DNA of 64,000 nt from Zygaena filipendulae (taxonomy: Eukaryota > Arthropoda > Insecta > Lepidoptera > Zygaenidae), in NCBI GenBank assembly GCA_907165275.2, contig OU015670.1:9265501-9329500 (forward strand), read 5' to 3'. A program made the position numbers and the translations under genes. The notes under the pieces are model-generated. The model was not told where the DNA came from. It saw only the letters and a list, made by a program, of their open reading frames with translations, and did not search any database. This document shows positions 42,036-54,336 of the stretch, piece after piece (position 1 is the first letter of the stretch; every line of letters starts with the position of its first letter).

Positions 42036-42272
42036 TGGACATAGATAAGCAATAGTGTGTTAACCCACACTGGAGAAATTTTGATTAAATTAAAGTTTTA
42101 AAATTATAGCGCCATTTTGTGTCAAATTTTTTATGTTCAATATTTAGTTACATATTTAAACGATGTAATAAGGTAAACACATAATTAAATAACGTTCTCT
42201 AACTCTCAATAAAACGTTCTGAATCAATAACTTCATTTTGTGGGTTAATATGTTATTGCTTATCTGCGTCCA
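42036..42272 (+). mobile_element. 237-bp MITE, copy 3 (uninterrupted)
   Basis: Ends TGGACATAGATAAGCAATAG and the complement of TTGCTTATCTGCGTCCA. It serves as the empty-site reference for the insertion at 24633. Confidence 0.92.
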
Positions 42273-44277
42273 TATTGCATTGTGTAATTGGGTGATAGCA
42301 TATCTTATCAATGGCTATACCAAATTATCATTGGATAAACTGTAGTGTGTTATAACATATGGCCAATCATATACTATAGTATGTAAGGATTTGCTTTTAC
42401 TATTTTACATCTAGATAGAAAAATACAACTCAATATCAGGGATTTAAAAAATCATTCATAAATCCTATCCTTGAGTTGGTTTGTTATGCTTAACGGCTCA
42501 ACCGATTGTCATGAAATTTTGCATACACATTGTCGGGGTTACAGAAAAAGACAAGAGCTACTTTTTATCCCTGTATTCCTGTGGGAACTCTGAAATTAAT
42601 ACAGAAGAGATTTCATTATAATTTTACACTACATATCAGGGTATAGGGTACATTTTCCCAGAATCTTCGAATCTTTGAATTTAATACAAGTGATGTGTTT
42701 TTGTTATACTTTTACTCCTTAACTACTTTACTGACCATGATGAAATGGTGCATAGATGTTGTCAGAGAGAGGTAGGTGCAGAAAAGGACAAATTATCCCA
42801 GTACTTTTTACTCTGGAATTCCTGTGGAAACTCGCAAAATAATGCGGGTGTTTGTTATATAGTTTCATTCCTTAACTATCAAACAGATAATCGTAAAATT
42901 TCTCATACACATTGTCAGAGGTACAAAAATCAAAACAGGAACCTACAAGAAAGGGTACGGGTAAGGGATTTCATCCAGAAAAAAAATTAGTTTAAGTAAA
43001 ACCACGGGCAAAATAAGTGTGAAAAAACAAAGCAATGACATTCATATAGCAGCTACGAAAGTGTTGCCACTTACCAGTGACAACTTTGACCATGTTACAA
43101 GGGCAATGACCAGCTGCTGCCAGCTGTTCTAAAGTCAAAAGGGTGTCTGAATAAAAAATCGTCAAACATTTTATTTAGGGGCACGCAGTAAGGGTTCTAT
43201 TCTCAATCCAGTCTATTGTTCATTGTAGACTACGATTTTACATAGAAACACTTTGTATATACATAGTGCTGTATAGAATTTAATCAATACCTACTAATAT
43301 TAAAATGCAAAAGTTACCGTCTCGGTCTGTTACCATTTCACGCCTTAACTGCTCAACCGTTTATCACGAAATTTTGCATATACACGTCAGGGGTACAGAA
43401 GAAGATTTTTTAACCCGGAATTCCCTAGGGAACTCCGAAATTAATGCGGTCGAAATCGCATGAAATTTTGAATACACGTTATCTACGATATATAGACTAC
43501 TAGCTGCCCCCCGCGGTTTCACCCGCGGTAATTTCGGAGGTCCCTTCCCGTGGGAATATCAGGATAAAAAAGTACCCTGTCACTCAGGATTACCGAGGCT
43601 TCATATAAGTGAAAGAATTTACAAAATCGGTTCAGAGATCCAGAGATTACCCCCTACAGAAAAACTACACTACCAACTCACAAACTTTACCTCTTTCTAT
43701 TAATACTAGCTGTGCCCCGCGGTTTCACTCGCGTGAAACGTTTTTGTATAACAACTTTTTTTCCCGACATCCGATTTAAATGAAACAAAGCCTATATGTA
43801 GCTCCAGGTTAAGCTTAATCTACCTGTTAAAACCGCATGACAATCCGTTCAGTAGAGATTATCGCGAACAGACAGAAAGACAGAAAAGGATTTTGAAAAC
43901 TTTTTTTTGTGGTTGGTTACTCTTTTATCGCCCCTAATTTTTGGTAAAAATATTCAATGTACAGAATCGCGGATTCTACTCTTTTATCATTAGTATATTT
44001 TTAACATTAGATAGATGAAATACGTAGGTATGAGATGGGATGACCTTAATATGCACAATCGACTTTAAATCGCTTGTATTCGCTTTTTATTAATAATATA
44101 ATTTTTATTGCGTAGTTCAATTTAAAGTTCGTCATACGGTATGGCTATGAGTATGACTCATACCTTCCAAACACTGAACTGCGCGCTATAAATTTAAATA
44201 AATAAGAAACATGGATGTAAAAAAAGTACAAGGATCCAAAGTCCAAACCCAAAAAGTTTCGGCCCTTATAGGTAGAT

Positions 44278-44531
44278 TAAAGCCAAATATGGAGGGGGTA
44301 GATGGGCTAAGTCGACTCTAGCCACCAGCTCTTCGTGAAGAACAACCTAAGTAGGCAGACACCAGCAGGCTTGTCACCGAATTCAAACTGATCAGTTGTA
44401 GTAGCACAAACCAATAATAATATTTCGTGTGTTTTTGTCTTCTGGATTAAGTAAATCGGTATTTTGTCATTATTAGCTTTTTATTTTTAGCTTTTTAGTT
44501 TTGTGTTTTTGGAAGTCGGTTTTAATTTTTT
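44278..44531 (+). mobile_element. AACCGACTTCC-type element, copy D (loop and right arm only)
   Basis: The loop sequence (GGGCTAAGTCGACTC, AGCTCTTCGTGAAGAAC) and right palindrome arm ending TTTTGGAAGTCGG. The loop is in opposite orientation relative to that arm compared with copy A, showing that the loop can invert between copies. Confidence 0.7.
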
Positions 44532-44699
44532 TGTTAATATAGGCATAAATTCACCGTCTTATCTGACAAATATTTGACTAAAATCGCTCTCTAGGTATAG
44601 TTATAGTAAGTAGTATAGTTATAGTACTGTTCATCCAGAGATTACCTTAGTACCTGCTTACAATAGTACATTGTTATCCTAGGGGTGAAAGTAACTTGG

Positions 44700-44733
44700 C
44701 TCGATCTATTGGCGAGGGCGCCAATAGATCGAG
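44700..44733. repeat. 34-base perfect hairpin
   Basis: CTCGATCTATTGGCG and CGCCAATAGATCGAG, a 15-bp stem with a 4-base loop. No target duplication is seen. Confidence 0.8.
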
Positions 44734-46842
44734 GGACTAAATAAGTCTTTCTCCCGAGGGTAACACTGTGCTTTTCATTACGAATGCAAGGAAAGTCAAA
44801 ATAAAAATAGGAATTAGCTAAAGAAAAAATGAGTGAAGATCGGATAGTCGCTTGACACTTTCCCACCTATTCTTTTTCTTTGGCCGGGTAGCTATTCAGC
44901 CAGTATTTTTTATTTACATTGTGGCGACCTAAAAAAAATATTTTCTTTAATTATTAAGTATTAATTAAAGAAAATAAAAAAATATAAATAGGAATTAGCT
45001 TAAGAAAAAGTGAGTGAATTTTATTTTAATTAATACCTAATTAAACTTTACGTTATTTCAATTTTACATCGCGCTGGCTGTATAGAAAGTTGAAACATGG
45101 TTCAATAGAAATGTGAAAATAGACCTAGTTTTTTTTTTAATAATTTGACAGTTGTCAGTTGAAAGCGATTCTCCCTAGGGCTGAAAAGGGTTACTTTCAA
45201 CCCGCTTCTCAGGCAACTTCAGACCTACTTTCCGAGTATGAGTAATGAAAAGAATATTTTCCTCTTATTAAGTATTGGTGTAAATGTCGAGTGTCACGTA
45301 CACACGCTTTGTCCGTGTGTAACGTGATAACACGACCTTGGGCTCGCGCAAGCCTTGTGCGTGTGCGCATCCCAGTTGTGACAAGGGTTGTCAACTTTTG
45401 TATAAATGAACAGTGTTTTTGGACTGCGGAAAAATAAATGATGACGAAAAAATATCATTATCATATAATGTTTCAACTTCATGTTTGTTTTATATTAGCA
45501 GCTACTATGTAGTAGATGTCCTTCGTGGTTTCACCCGCCTTAAATTCGGAGTTCCCGCGGGAATTTTGTGATAAAAAGTACCCTATATCCTTCTCTGTCT
45601 GTCTGAGTAGGTACCTACCCTTGATACGCGTTGTATGCAAAATTTCTGCTCAAACAAACTCATATTTAGTAAGGGTTTGAATTTTAAATATGTTTTATAA
45701 GTAACTTTTATTAATTTTATTGTATTTTTTAAAAAATAATATGTTTTGCTGTTGCAAGTTATAGTTTTAAAAAAGCTTCATAGCTCGAAGGTTAGCTATT
45801 GTATATATCTACTACAGGTGTTATTCCTCGAGAGGGCATTCCTGTGTACGCCTACTATCTCGGCGACTCTGTAATGTCATTACAAACTTATCCAAGTTTA
45901 GCGGTATTGATATTGTGATTTCTGTACCGTTTTTATTAATAAATAAATAAAAATAAAATATGTTGCAAAACACTAGAACGCTAGCTTTTATGAAATCCAT
46001 ATTGGGCCCTGGCCCCTTTGCGCATTATCTCTACTTCATCGTAATTGCAAAAAAAAAAATACATATACGCTCAATGTGATATTAATAATGGCCGTTTTAA
46101 GAAATACCTAAATGCAACGCGCACTCTTCTTGTGAGTTTATTTCTGGCACCCCTAGTGTATCAACGTCGCGCGTGCCGATACAAGCCTACGTAGAAAACT
46201 CGTGCACATCACCGTGTGCATTAGCTGAGGATCAACTTATCGCTTGAAATCGATGTGAAAAGTCAATGTCAATGTGTGTCAAAAAGCAAATGTTAGGTAG
46301 TTTTAATCAAAAGCTATAAGCTAGCCGATCTTTGTCGATCGAGGCTGGTGAGTGCGCTAGCGCTGGATGTACCCACACTAGCTAATGCTGAGTTGGTGAC
46401 CCTTTCGGCAGCGCATGCAAGAGATATTAATGTCTAGAAACTTTGATTAGGTAGGTAGGTAGGTTATGTTTGTTTCTTTTTCTTGTGTGTTGTGCTGAAA
46501 TAAATGTATTTTCTTCTTCTTCTAAATTGTAGTGTTTAATTTTTATCGGAATTCTATTGGAACGATTGAAACAAAACTTAATATGTAGCGTGTGGGAGCC
46601 TGGTCCAAAAGAGTTCCCTAGAGAGTACCGAATTCACGAAAGCGGAACCGCAGGTAGCAGCTGTTGATATGGAAATGTGATCAAACTGGCCGAGTCGGTT
46701 TTCATTTTGTTAAAAATTAAACGTTATGAACAGCTGCGTTCAATCTTGTAAATATTGCGTCATTGACATACATTTAAGTCATAGGCGTTTGCAGACGAAA
46801 GACAATAAATTAATTATTAGTTACTGGAATATTATTTAAGAC
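44734..46842. other. No gene recognised
   Basis: Contains a palindrome near 44939-44972 (TTTTCTTTAATTATT and its complement) bracketed by direct repeats with AATAGGAATTAGCT at 44808 and 44986. Confidence 0.45.
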
Positions 46843-47405
46843 TAGCTGACCCCCGCGGTTTCAATCGCGGTAATTGCGGAGTACTTGCGGGAATTCCGAG
46901 ATAAAAAGTACCCTATGTCACTCAGGATCACTTTAGCTTCCTATAACTGAAAGAATTTTCAAAATCGGTTCAGTAGATCCAGAGATTATAGCATCACCAA
47001 TTCCAGAGTTTCCGCGGGAATCCCGGGATAAAAAGTACCCAATGACACTCAGGGTCACTGCAGCTTCCTATAAGTGTAAGAATTTTCAAAATCGGTTCAG
47101 TAGATCCAGGGATAACCCCCTACAACCTCACAAACTCACAAACTTTTGCTCTTTATAATATTAGTACAGATAAGCTGTCCCGCGCGGTTTCATCCGCGAT
47201 AATTTCGAAGTTCCCGCGGCATTGTTCCATACAAACTTTGCAACCCCTTTTCATCCCCTTAAGGGTTGAATTTTCAAAAATCCCTTCTGATCGGATGCCT
47301 ACGTCATACAAAGAACACATCCTCGAAGTTTCAAGTCTCTACAATCAGCGGTTTAGGCTGTGCGTTGATCCATCAGTCGTTCAGGACAAAGCATTTTATA
47401 TATGT
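46843..47405 (+). repeat. Two or three adjacent CTAGCTG-type repeat copies
   Basis: CTAGCTGACCCCCGCGGTTT at 46843, a repeat of the interior near 47005, and AAGCTGTCCCGCGCGGTTT near 47172. Confidence 0.75.
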
Positions 47406-47420
47406 ATGTTCTTGCTGAAT

Positions 47421-47467
47421 AAAGTTTATCTTATCTTATCTTATCTTATCTTATCTTATCTTATCTT
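47421..47467 (+). repeat. (TTATC)n pentanucleotide repeat
   Basis: About nine uninterrupted TTATC/CTTAT units. It sits at the 3' end of a CTAGCTG-type repeat copy, as does a (CATTT)n run near 31420. Confidence 0.9.
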
Positions 47468-47550
47468 ATAGATATGTATTTCAATGTAGTAGATAGATAG
47501 ATGAAAATGTCGTTTACTTGACAGACGTCGCCGTGTTTGCTAGTTGTTAC

Positions 47551-47577
47551 CTCAGAAGAATAAGTTATTCTTCTGAG
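47551..47577. mobile_element. Micro-hairpin insertion, 27 bp, with 8-bp duplication
   Basis: A perfect 11-bp stem CTCAGAAGAAT / ATTCTTCTGAG with loop AAGTT, flanked by perfect GTTGTTAC (47543-47550 and 47578-47585). Confidence 0.87.
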
Positions 47578-47998
47578 GTTGTTACTATGTGCGCCATGAC
47601 GCTTGCGCGAGCGGGAAACGAAACGCTTCGAGTGTGTCGTTAGAGGCATAAGGCGGGTCCGCAAACGCCCATGGCTTTGACTACTCTCACACTTGGTCAA
47701 GGTGTCTCGCACATCTGTAGGTTTCGTGACGGTCGATTTGTTGTCTTCAAGGCTATGACCAGTCTTTTTTTTAATTTGATATGTACGAGAAAGACTGAGG
47801 ACACAACCGGCCCACTCGCCTACTCGCATGCCGATTGTTAGGTAGGTATATGAGTGGAAGGACGTTCATTTCTGTGATGATGTGATCTCATTTTCTGTGA
47901 TGCCGAATAAAGATATGTATATGTCATTAAGACGCAGGAAATTTTGTGTTTTCCTTGAGCAGAATTGACTTCTGCCTGCTGGTTCATTTGCCATAAGA

Positions 47999-48004
47999 TA
48001 TAAA
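47999..48004 (+). promoter_or_regulatory. TATA box candidate
   Basis: TATAAA inside GATATAAAATAG, located where a start site near 48030 would precede the ATG at 48111. TATA-like words are common in AT-rich DNA. Confidence 0.25.
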
Positions 48005-48110
48005 ATAGCTAACTCTTCAAAGCAATTTGTCTTCAATCTTTGTTCCTTTAACCATACCTTTAACGGTGTACTATAGTAATTTCTAATTCACACTCAACAC
48101 ACAAATCAAT

Positions 48111-48142
48111 ATGGTCGAAATTTCAATGAGAGAACTTTCAAC
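48111..48142 (+). CDS. Candidate first coding exon (possibly of the cyclin G-like gene)
   Basis: ATG at 48111 in a good context (AATCAATATGG) opens ten codons (MVEISMRELS) and ends in phase 2 at a strong donor (GTAAGT at 48143). That phase is what the exon at 60168 needs. A TATAAA sits at 47999-48004, about 110 bases upstream. There is no homology support and the intron would be 12 kb, so it may belong to another transcript or be chance. Confidence 0.25.
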
Positions 48143-48233
48143 GTAAGTTTACTCGTAAAATAACATCTCTTGTAACACCACCACTCGTCACGTTGGAAGC
48201 TTTTGGCTAGCTTTTGGCTTTGTATCTACTTAG

Positions 48234-48281
48234 TTAACCGACTTCCAAAAAGGAGGAGGTTCTATGTTCGATTGTATGTAT

Positions 48282-48322
<41 letters not shown>

Positions 48323-49487
48323 CACCGATTACTCGAAGACGGTTGAACCGATTTGGAAAATTCTTTTTTTGTTTGAAAGGGTATACTCCCAATTAGGTCC
48401 CATTGCCACCAAGTCGGGATCTGATGATGGGATCTTGGAGAAATCGAGGGAACTCTTCAAAAATTATAGGCACACCTATAGCGATTTCGGTATTTTTTAA
48501 AGTAAATCGTTCATTTGCTACCGGAAAGCAAAAATTGAAGAAGTGGAACTGATGATGAAGACCACAAATGGTCATCGGAACTACTCAACAATAATACGTA
48601 TTTCACGGTTTCCGATAGGAGCGATTTGGAAAATTGTTTTTTTGTTTGAAAGGAGATACTCCGAAATTGATTCCATTGTCACCAACTCGAGATCTGATGA
48701 TGGGATCTTGGAGTAATCGAGGGAACTCTTCAAAAATTATTGGTACACCTATAGCGATTTTTGTATTTTTTAAAGTAAATCGTTTATTTGCTTTCGAAAA
48801 GCAAAATTTGAAGAAGTGGAACTGATGATGAAGACCACAGATGGTCATCGGAACTACTCAATAAAAGGTATTTTACGGGTTCCGATTCGTTAACTTTAAT
48901 GTGGTTTCTAAACAATTTATGCTCGTTACAATGTGTATGGTGAAGTGGAACTGATGGTGATGTACTAGGAGAACTCCTCAACAATTAACGTCTCTGCGTC
49001 GGGAAAAGCAATATTTTGTAAAAGGTGATGAGCAGTTGACATTAGGCTATTGTAACTTAGAGAAATTACGAACTAAGTCACTTAAAAGCGAGAAATAAAC
49101 AAATTTTTAACAAAAAAATTAAAACCGACTTCCAAAAACACAAAACAAAAAAGCCAAAAATAAAAAGCTAAAAATAACAAAATACCGATTTAATCTAAAA
49201 GAAAAAAACACACGTAATATTATTATTGGTTTGTGCTACCACTGATCGGTATGAAGTCGGTGACAAGCCAAATATGGAGGTGGTAGATGGGCTAAGTCGA
49301 CTCCCGCCACCAGCTCTTCGTGAGCATAACAACCCAAGTGGGAAAACACCAGCGGGCTTGTCACCGAATTCAAACCGATCAGTGGTAGCACAAACCAATA
49401 ATAATATTACGTGTGTTTTTTTCTTTTAGATTAAATCGGTATTTTGTTATTTTTAGCTTTTTATTTTTGGCTTTTTTGTTTTGTTTT
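48234..49487 (-). mobile_element. AACCGACTTCC-type element, copy B (inverted)
   Basis: Reverse orientation: TTAACCGACTTCCAAAAAGG at 48234, a long T run, the two tandem units, then the palindrome at 49123-49487, whose outer terminus is lost (no GGAAGTCGG at its right end). It starts about 90 bases after the candidate exon at 48111. Confidence 0.85.
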
Positions 49488-49861
49488 TTATAAACTCTGG
49501 TTGTTTATGTTAAACTTAAGGATACCAAAAGCAAGCGGTGGTTTACGTTACGGGCCGAGCGAGCTTCCGACAAAGCTAACTTCCAATCGATTCGGTGCTT
49601 AGGTATACGAAATGTTTGATAAACAAATTCGTCCGTGGCCCCAGTTTGAGAGGGGAAACTAGGTCGCGTTGCGTCGGTCTTTTGTTTTCATTGCACTGAG
49701 CTTGCGCAGATCCGATTGGGAAGTTTGAATGAAAGGGGGAGAATGTACCAACTACCTAACTACTACTTCTGCCATCAAAGCCCACGTTGAAAATAAGATT
49801 CGTGAAAGTGGTAGGTTTACAAATCACAATGCACCACCAAATTGACATTCAACAATCGTTA

Positions 49862-50005
49862 ATGCTACTGCTCCACCTGCGTGTTAACGCGTAAATTAGT
49901 GCGCTAATTTAGATGTGTCCAACATTTTAACGCGTTAACTTACTAACATTACCACGTTAGACATTAACATCAACGTTAACGTTAACGCAGGTGGAGCAGT
50001 AGCAT
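49862..50005. mobile_element. 144-bp MITE with TA duplication
   Basis: ATGCTACTGCTCCACCTGCG and its exact complement at the right end, flanked by TA. The interior is rich in GTTAACG words. The TA target fits a Tc1/mariner-type mover (inference). Confidence 0.8.
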
Positions 50006-50349
50006 TACGCATAGAAAACTGAGTAACTGAGTAGTCGCTTGGTCATGTAAAATCGTCCAATTAAACTCTAGTATTGCGTGGCCACGACGACGTGACCTGA
50101 CGGTTCGTTACTGTCTTCTATGCGCACATTCGTATTTATGAAAATTAATATCTGGGTGACCGAGCTTCGCTCGTAGCGCCATCTGTTGTTAAGTAGAAAA
50201 GCAGTGCTTTTTTTTTCATTGCCTGAAAAAATGCAAAAAACGACGTTTTCTCAAAATGAAACCTAGCTAGATCGATTAATCGATACTAAATTTCATGAAA
50301 ATCGTTGCAGCCGTTTCCGAGATTCAAATTATACATAAATACATTTATA

Positions 50350-50812
50350 ATGGGCATGTTGACTCATTTTTTTTCTTTAGTCCGTCTTGTAGATCAATAA
50401 AAAATATTGGACACGTATTTTTTATTTTTTTACGCAATCAAAAAATAACGGCGATACATTGATAACTAATTCTATGTAGTATATACCACGTTTGCTTGGT
50501 TTCCACGAAACAAGCTTATAACTTAGTGTGGGATCAAGTAGATCTGTGTGTTGTGAAGTGGATTATTATTGTTATTGTTATTATTGTTATTGAGTTGAAA
50601 TTTCGCGTGACGTCACTATTCGGATAGTTTGTATGGCAGTTTTATCGGTTAGTGACGTCACGAGCCCCTCACCCTAAACTTTAATGCGCTTTATCTCTGT
50701 ATATTTTAATTTATTTGAAAAAGCAAAAAAAAATACGTGTCTTTTGTTTTTTTATTTTCTAACTGACGGACTAATTAGAATTTTGATTTTCAAAAGTAGT
50801 CCACATCCCCAT
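50350..50812 (-). mobile_element. Same MITE family, copy 5, inverted and interrupted
   Basis: Reverse orientation, split by the SINE fragment at 50463-50588. Removing it and one ATTGA restores GATACATTGAGTTGAAATT. Confidence 0.88.
50463..50588 (+). mobile_element. Truncated SINE inserted into a MITE
   Basis: 126-base 3' body of the 24245-type SINE with a (TTATTG)n tail, flanked by ATTGA duplications (50458-50462 and 50589-50593). It interrupts the sequence that is continuous in other MITE copies. A variable-length duplication and 5' truncation fit target-primed reverse transcription. Confidence 0.85.
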
Positions 50813-50888
50813 TATATAAGTCTTGTCCGTTTAAAGGTAGTAGATGTTGTAGTAAGGAGTAAGGAGTAGTATTACGAGATGCGTGATC

Positions 50889-50918
50889 CTCAGACGAAGA
50901 GTTTTTATTTCGTCTGAG
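50889..50918. mobile_element. Micro-hairpin insertion, 30 bp, with 8-bp duplication
   Basis: CTCAGACGAA and TTCGTCTGAG stem, flanked by perfect GCGTGATC (50881-50888 and 50919-50926). The stem is identical to the tip of the 38087 element. Confidence 0.87.
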
Positions 50919-51074
50919 GCGTGATCGAAGATATCAAGGTTGGGTAGGTACTTGACGACACCGCACAGCTATATTTAACGGCCTCACGGTTGCGAACTTG
51001 ATCGGCTTTACTGTGGCGTGGTGACGTCACAGTTGTTTTTTTCTTAATTGCTCTTAGATAGATACAGTATAATA

Positions 51075-51285
51075 TACTAGCTGCCCCTCGCGGTTACACC
51101 CGCGGTAATTTCGGAGTTCCCGTGGGAATTTCGGGATAAAAGTATTTAAAGTGCCCTATGTCACTCAAGACTACCGTAGCTTCCTATAAGTGAAAGAATT
51201 TTCCAATAGATCGAGAGATTACCCCCACAACGTCACAAACTCGCAAACTTTACCTCTATATAATATTGATTAGTATAGATATACT
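51075..51285 (+). repeat. CTAGCTG-type repeat copy
   Basis: CTAGCTGCCCCTCGCGG start. Others at 45520-45670, 51560-51865 (inverted), 52725-52810, 52911-53120, 54543-54690, 56780-56905, 61195-61260 and 61545-61660. Confidence 0.75.
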
Positions 51286-53226
51286 TAACTTATGTGTAGC
51301 CAAAATGTTAATTAACCAAATATTTAGTTTCTCTATGTAGCTTGTGGTTGGTAGATACATGACGCAACCCACTTTCCCGCCATTACAGCGACCCAAATAG
51401 ACGCGTTCGAATTATGAATGTCGTTACTAGGAGCCAGCCATGATTGTGACGCCGTTATTGTTTACGTTCGGTAACGGTTTTGTTTTTCGAATTTCAATTT
51501 GTATTTAAAATTCGTATTTGTAAACAATGCGCTTGACGTTGGCTTGAACTTTTAAAATTTAAACATCCATGGCTATTATTCTGTTCGCGATAAACTCAAA
51601 TTACTACTGAGCGGATTTTCATGCGATTTTCACCAGTACATGGTAGTGATTCATGAGGAAGGTTTAGGTAGGTACCTAATGTCAAAGTTTTGTGTGAATT
51701 GGGTACAATATAACGATAATTTTCGGAAATGATGGAAAATGTCAAGCCGCCTACGTTGTTAAAGGTATAGAAAAGGACATAGGGTAGGTAGGTACTTTTT
51801 ATATCGGAATTACCGCGAGAACTCCGAAATTAACGCGGGTGATACCGCAGCAGGGAACAGCTAGCTAGTCAATATATATAAAAATCAATTGTATGACGGA
51901 GCATGACGGATGGACGGGGATGTATGACGGAGCATGGCTCTACCGATTACTGCCACTTCACGCGCTTGGGCTGCGGCTTAGTGGGTAGGCATACCTACTG
52001 CACCAATCCGGTCGTCATCACTTGTCAAAAAAAAAAAAAGTTATCGTTTTAAACACTACACTAAACTAAAACTCCTTTTTTATGGAAGTATAATAATAAA
52101 TATACTAGTTCGGTCCGTTGGCGGGTTTCCTTTTTCGTTGTGTTCGTAATGTTCGGGACGGTTTGTATCCGTATGTAAGTTTGTATAATTTGTATGAAAG
52201 ATTTAAATCCAAAGGAACAGTCGGTTTGAATGATATTTTTTTATATGAAAGCTCTTTCTAACATGATTAGTCATGTTTCGTGAACCTTGTGAGTTGTGAC
52301 CTATAAAGCTGAAAAATTTAAACTTCCCTCAAGAAATAGTTCATCCCGAAATCATACGGCGAAAAATTGCGAAAATCATACGGCGGCAAACAACGGAAAA
52401 CAACACCTAGCTAAAATAAAACGGCTAGTAGACCGCAATAAGCACAGACATAGGTCCGTGGTAATAAGTATGAATTTCGATGTTCAAATTGGCTGTAGGT
52501 AGGTACGTCAGAGACGATTGCGTATCGAGACAATGCGCCATTAAAAAAAAAAAACTTTAATTTCTGACGAAAACATGCACACAGTTGGCTATCGTTGCGC
52601 TGCGCATACGCAGGTGTTTCTTTATTTCACAATAGTCGAATACCAGTAATTTCGCAGCGATTACAGATTTTTTTAATTGTGTTTTCAAAAATTTTTCACA
52701 TCTTATTGTTAGTTTATATTGTACTAGCTGTTTCCCGCGGTTTCACCCGCGTTACCGCAGCAACTCCGGAACAAAAAGTACCGTATGTCCTTCTCTGTAC
52801 CCCTGACGTGTAGTATGGCAAAAGGAGATTGCGCTGTAATATATGAGCTCCGTCCGAAACCCTTATGTGGACGACCTCTATTAAGGTTATCAATGCTTAT
52901 CATAATTATTATAATAGCTGTGTCTCGCGGTTTCAACCGCGGTAATTACGAAGTTCCCGCGGAAATTACGGATTACAATATACTATATAGCCTATGTTAC
53001 TCAGAGATAATGTAACTTTCTAATGGTGAAAGAATTTTTGAAATCGTTCCTATAATTTTTGAGTTAAATCGTAACAAACAAACAAAAAATCAAACCTTTC
53101 TTCTTTATAATATTAGTATGAAGGAGGCTATAGCGCGCAGCCATTTTGGCAAGCTACCTGTGATACCCCTCGTACCCCGCTACCGCTACCCGTATCGTAT
53201 CCACGCTCGACGCTCGTAATCGGATA

Positions 53227-53355
53227 CAATTTAGAATCAGTGTGTGTGTGTGTGAGAGAGAGAGCGAGAGCGAGTAATCACACTTAACTAAATTGTTACA
53301 TTTTAATGTAGTGTGATCACTCGCTCTCTTTCTTTCACTCACTGATTCTAAATTG
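53227..53355. mobile_element. Hairpin MITE with microsatellite arms
   Basis: CAATTTAGAATCAGTG pairs with the complement of CACTGATTCTAAATTG at the far end. The arms contain (TG)n(AG)n on the left and CTCGCTCTCTTTC on the right. Confidence 0.7.
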
Positions 53356-53437
53356 TCAGTATTTAAATATCTATCTATGTATGCAGTTTCAATTGTTTTT
53401 TAAATTCAAATAATGTCTTCTTTCAGTAAAATGTTGT

Positions 53438-54336
53438 ATCAGTGGTAGCAGTAACCAATAATAATATTACGTGTATTTTGGTCTTTTGGATTAAATCGTT
53501 ATTTTATTTCTCGCTTTTCAGTGGGTTGGTTTGTAATTTATCTAAGTCACAATAGCCTAATGTCAACTGCTCATCAACTTTTACAAAATATTGCTTTTCC
53601 CGATGCAGGGACGTTAATTGTTGAGGAGTTCTCCTGGTACATCACCATCAGTTCCACTTCACCATATACATTGTGACGAGCATAAATTGTTTACAAACAC
53701 ATTAAAGTTAACGAATCGAAATCTGTGAAATACCTATTATTTAGTAGTTCTGATGACCATCTGTGGTCTTCATCATCAGTTCCACTTCTTCAAATTTTAC
53801 TTTCCGAAAGCAAATAAACGATTTACTATAAAACATCCAAAAATCGCTAAAGGTATAATTTTTGAAGAGTTCCCTCGATTATTCCAAGATCCCATCATCA
53901 GATCTCGATTTGGTGACAATGGAATCAATTTGGGAGTATCCCCTTTCAAACAAAAAATCAATTTTTGAAATCGCTCCAATCGGAATCCGTGAAATACATA
54001 TTATTGTTAAGTAGTTCCGATGACCATCTGTGGTCTTCATCATCAGTTCCACTTCTTCAAATTTTGCTTTTCAGAAGCAAATGAACGATTTGCTATAAAA
54101 AATACTCAAATCGCTATAGGTGTGCCTATAATTTTTGAAGAGTTCCCTCGATTTCTCCAAGATCCCAGCATCAGATCCCGACTTGGTGGCAATGGGACCT
54201 AATTGGGAGTATACCCTTTCAAACAAAAAAAAAATCCAAATCGGTCCAACCGTCTTCGAGTAATCGGTGAACATACATAAAAAAAAAAACATACATACAA
54301 TCGAACATAGAACCTCCTTTTTGGAAGTCGGTTAAA
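53438..54336 (+). mobile_element. AACCGACTTCC-type element, copy C
   Basis: The left arm and loop of the palindrome are missing; the rest of the right arm, the two tandem units and the terminal GGAAGTCGGTTAA are present. Confidence 0.8.

Noticed and set aside
47461..47829. 122-codon minus frame
   Set aside because: It crosses the micro-hairpin insertion and a repeat edge; Arg/Ser-rich without any motif.
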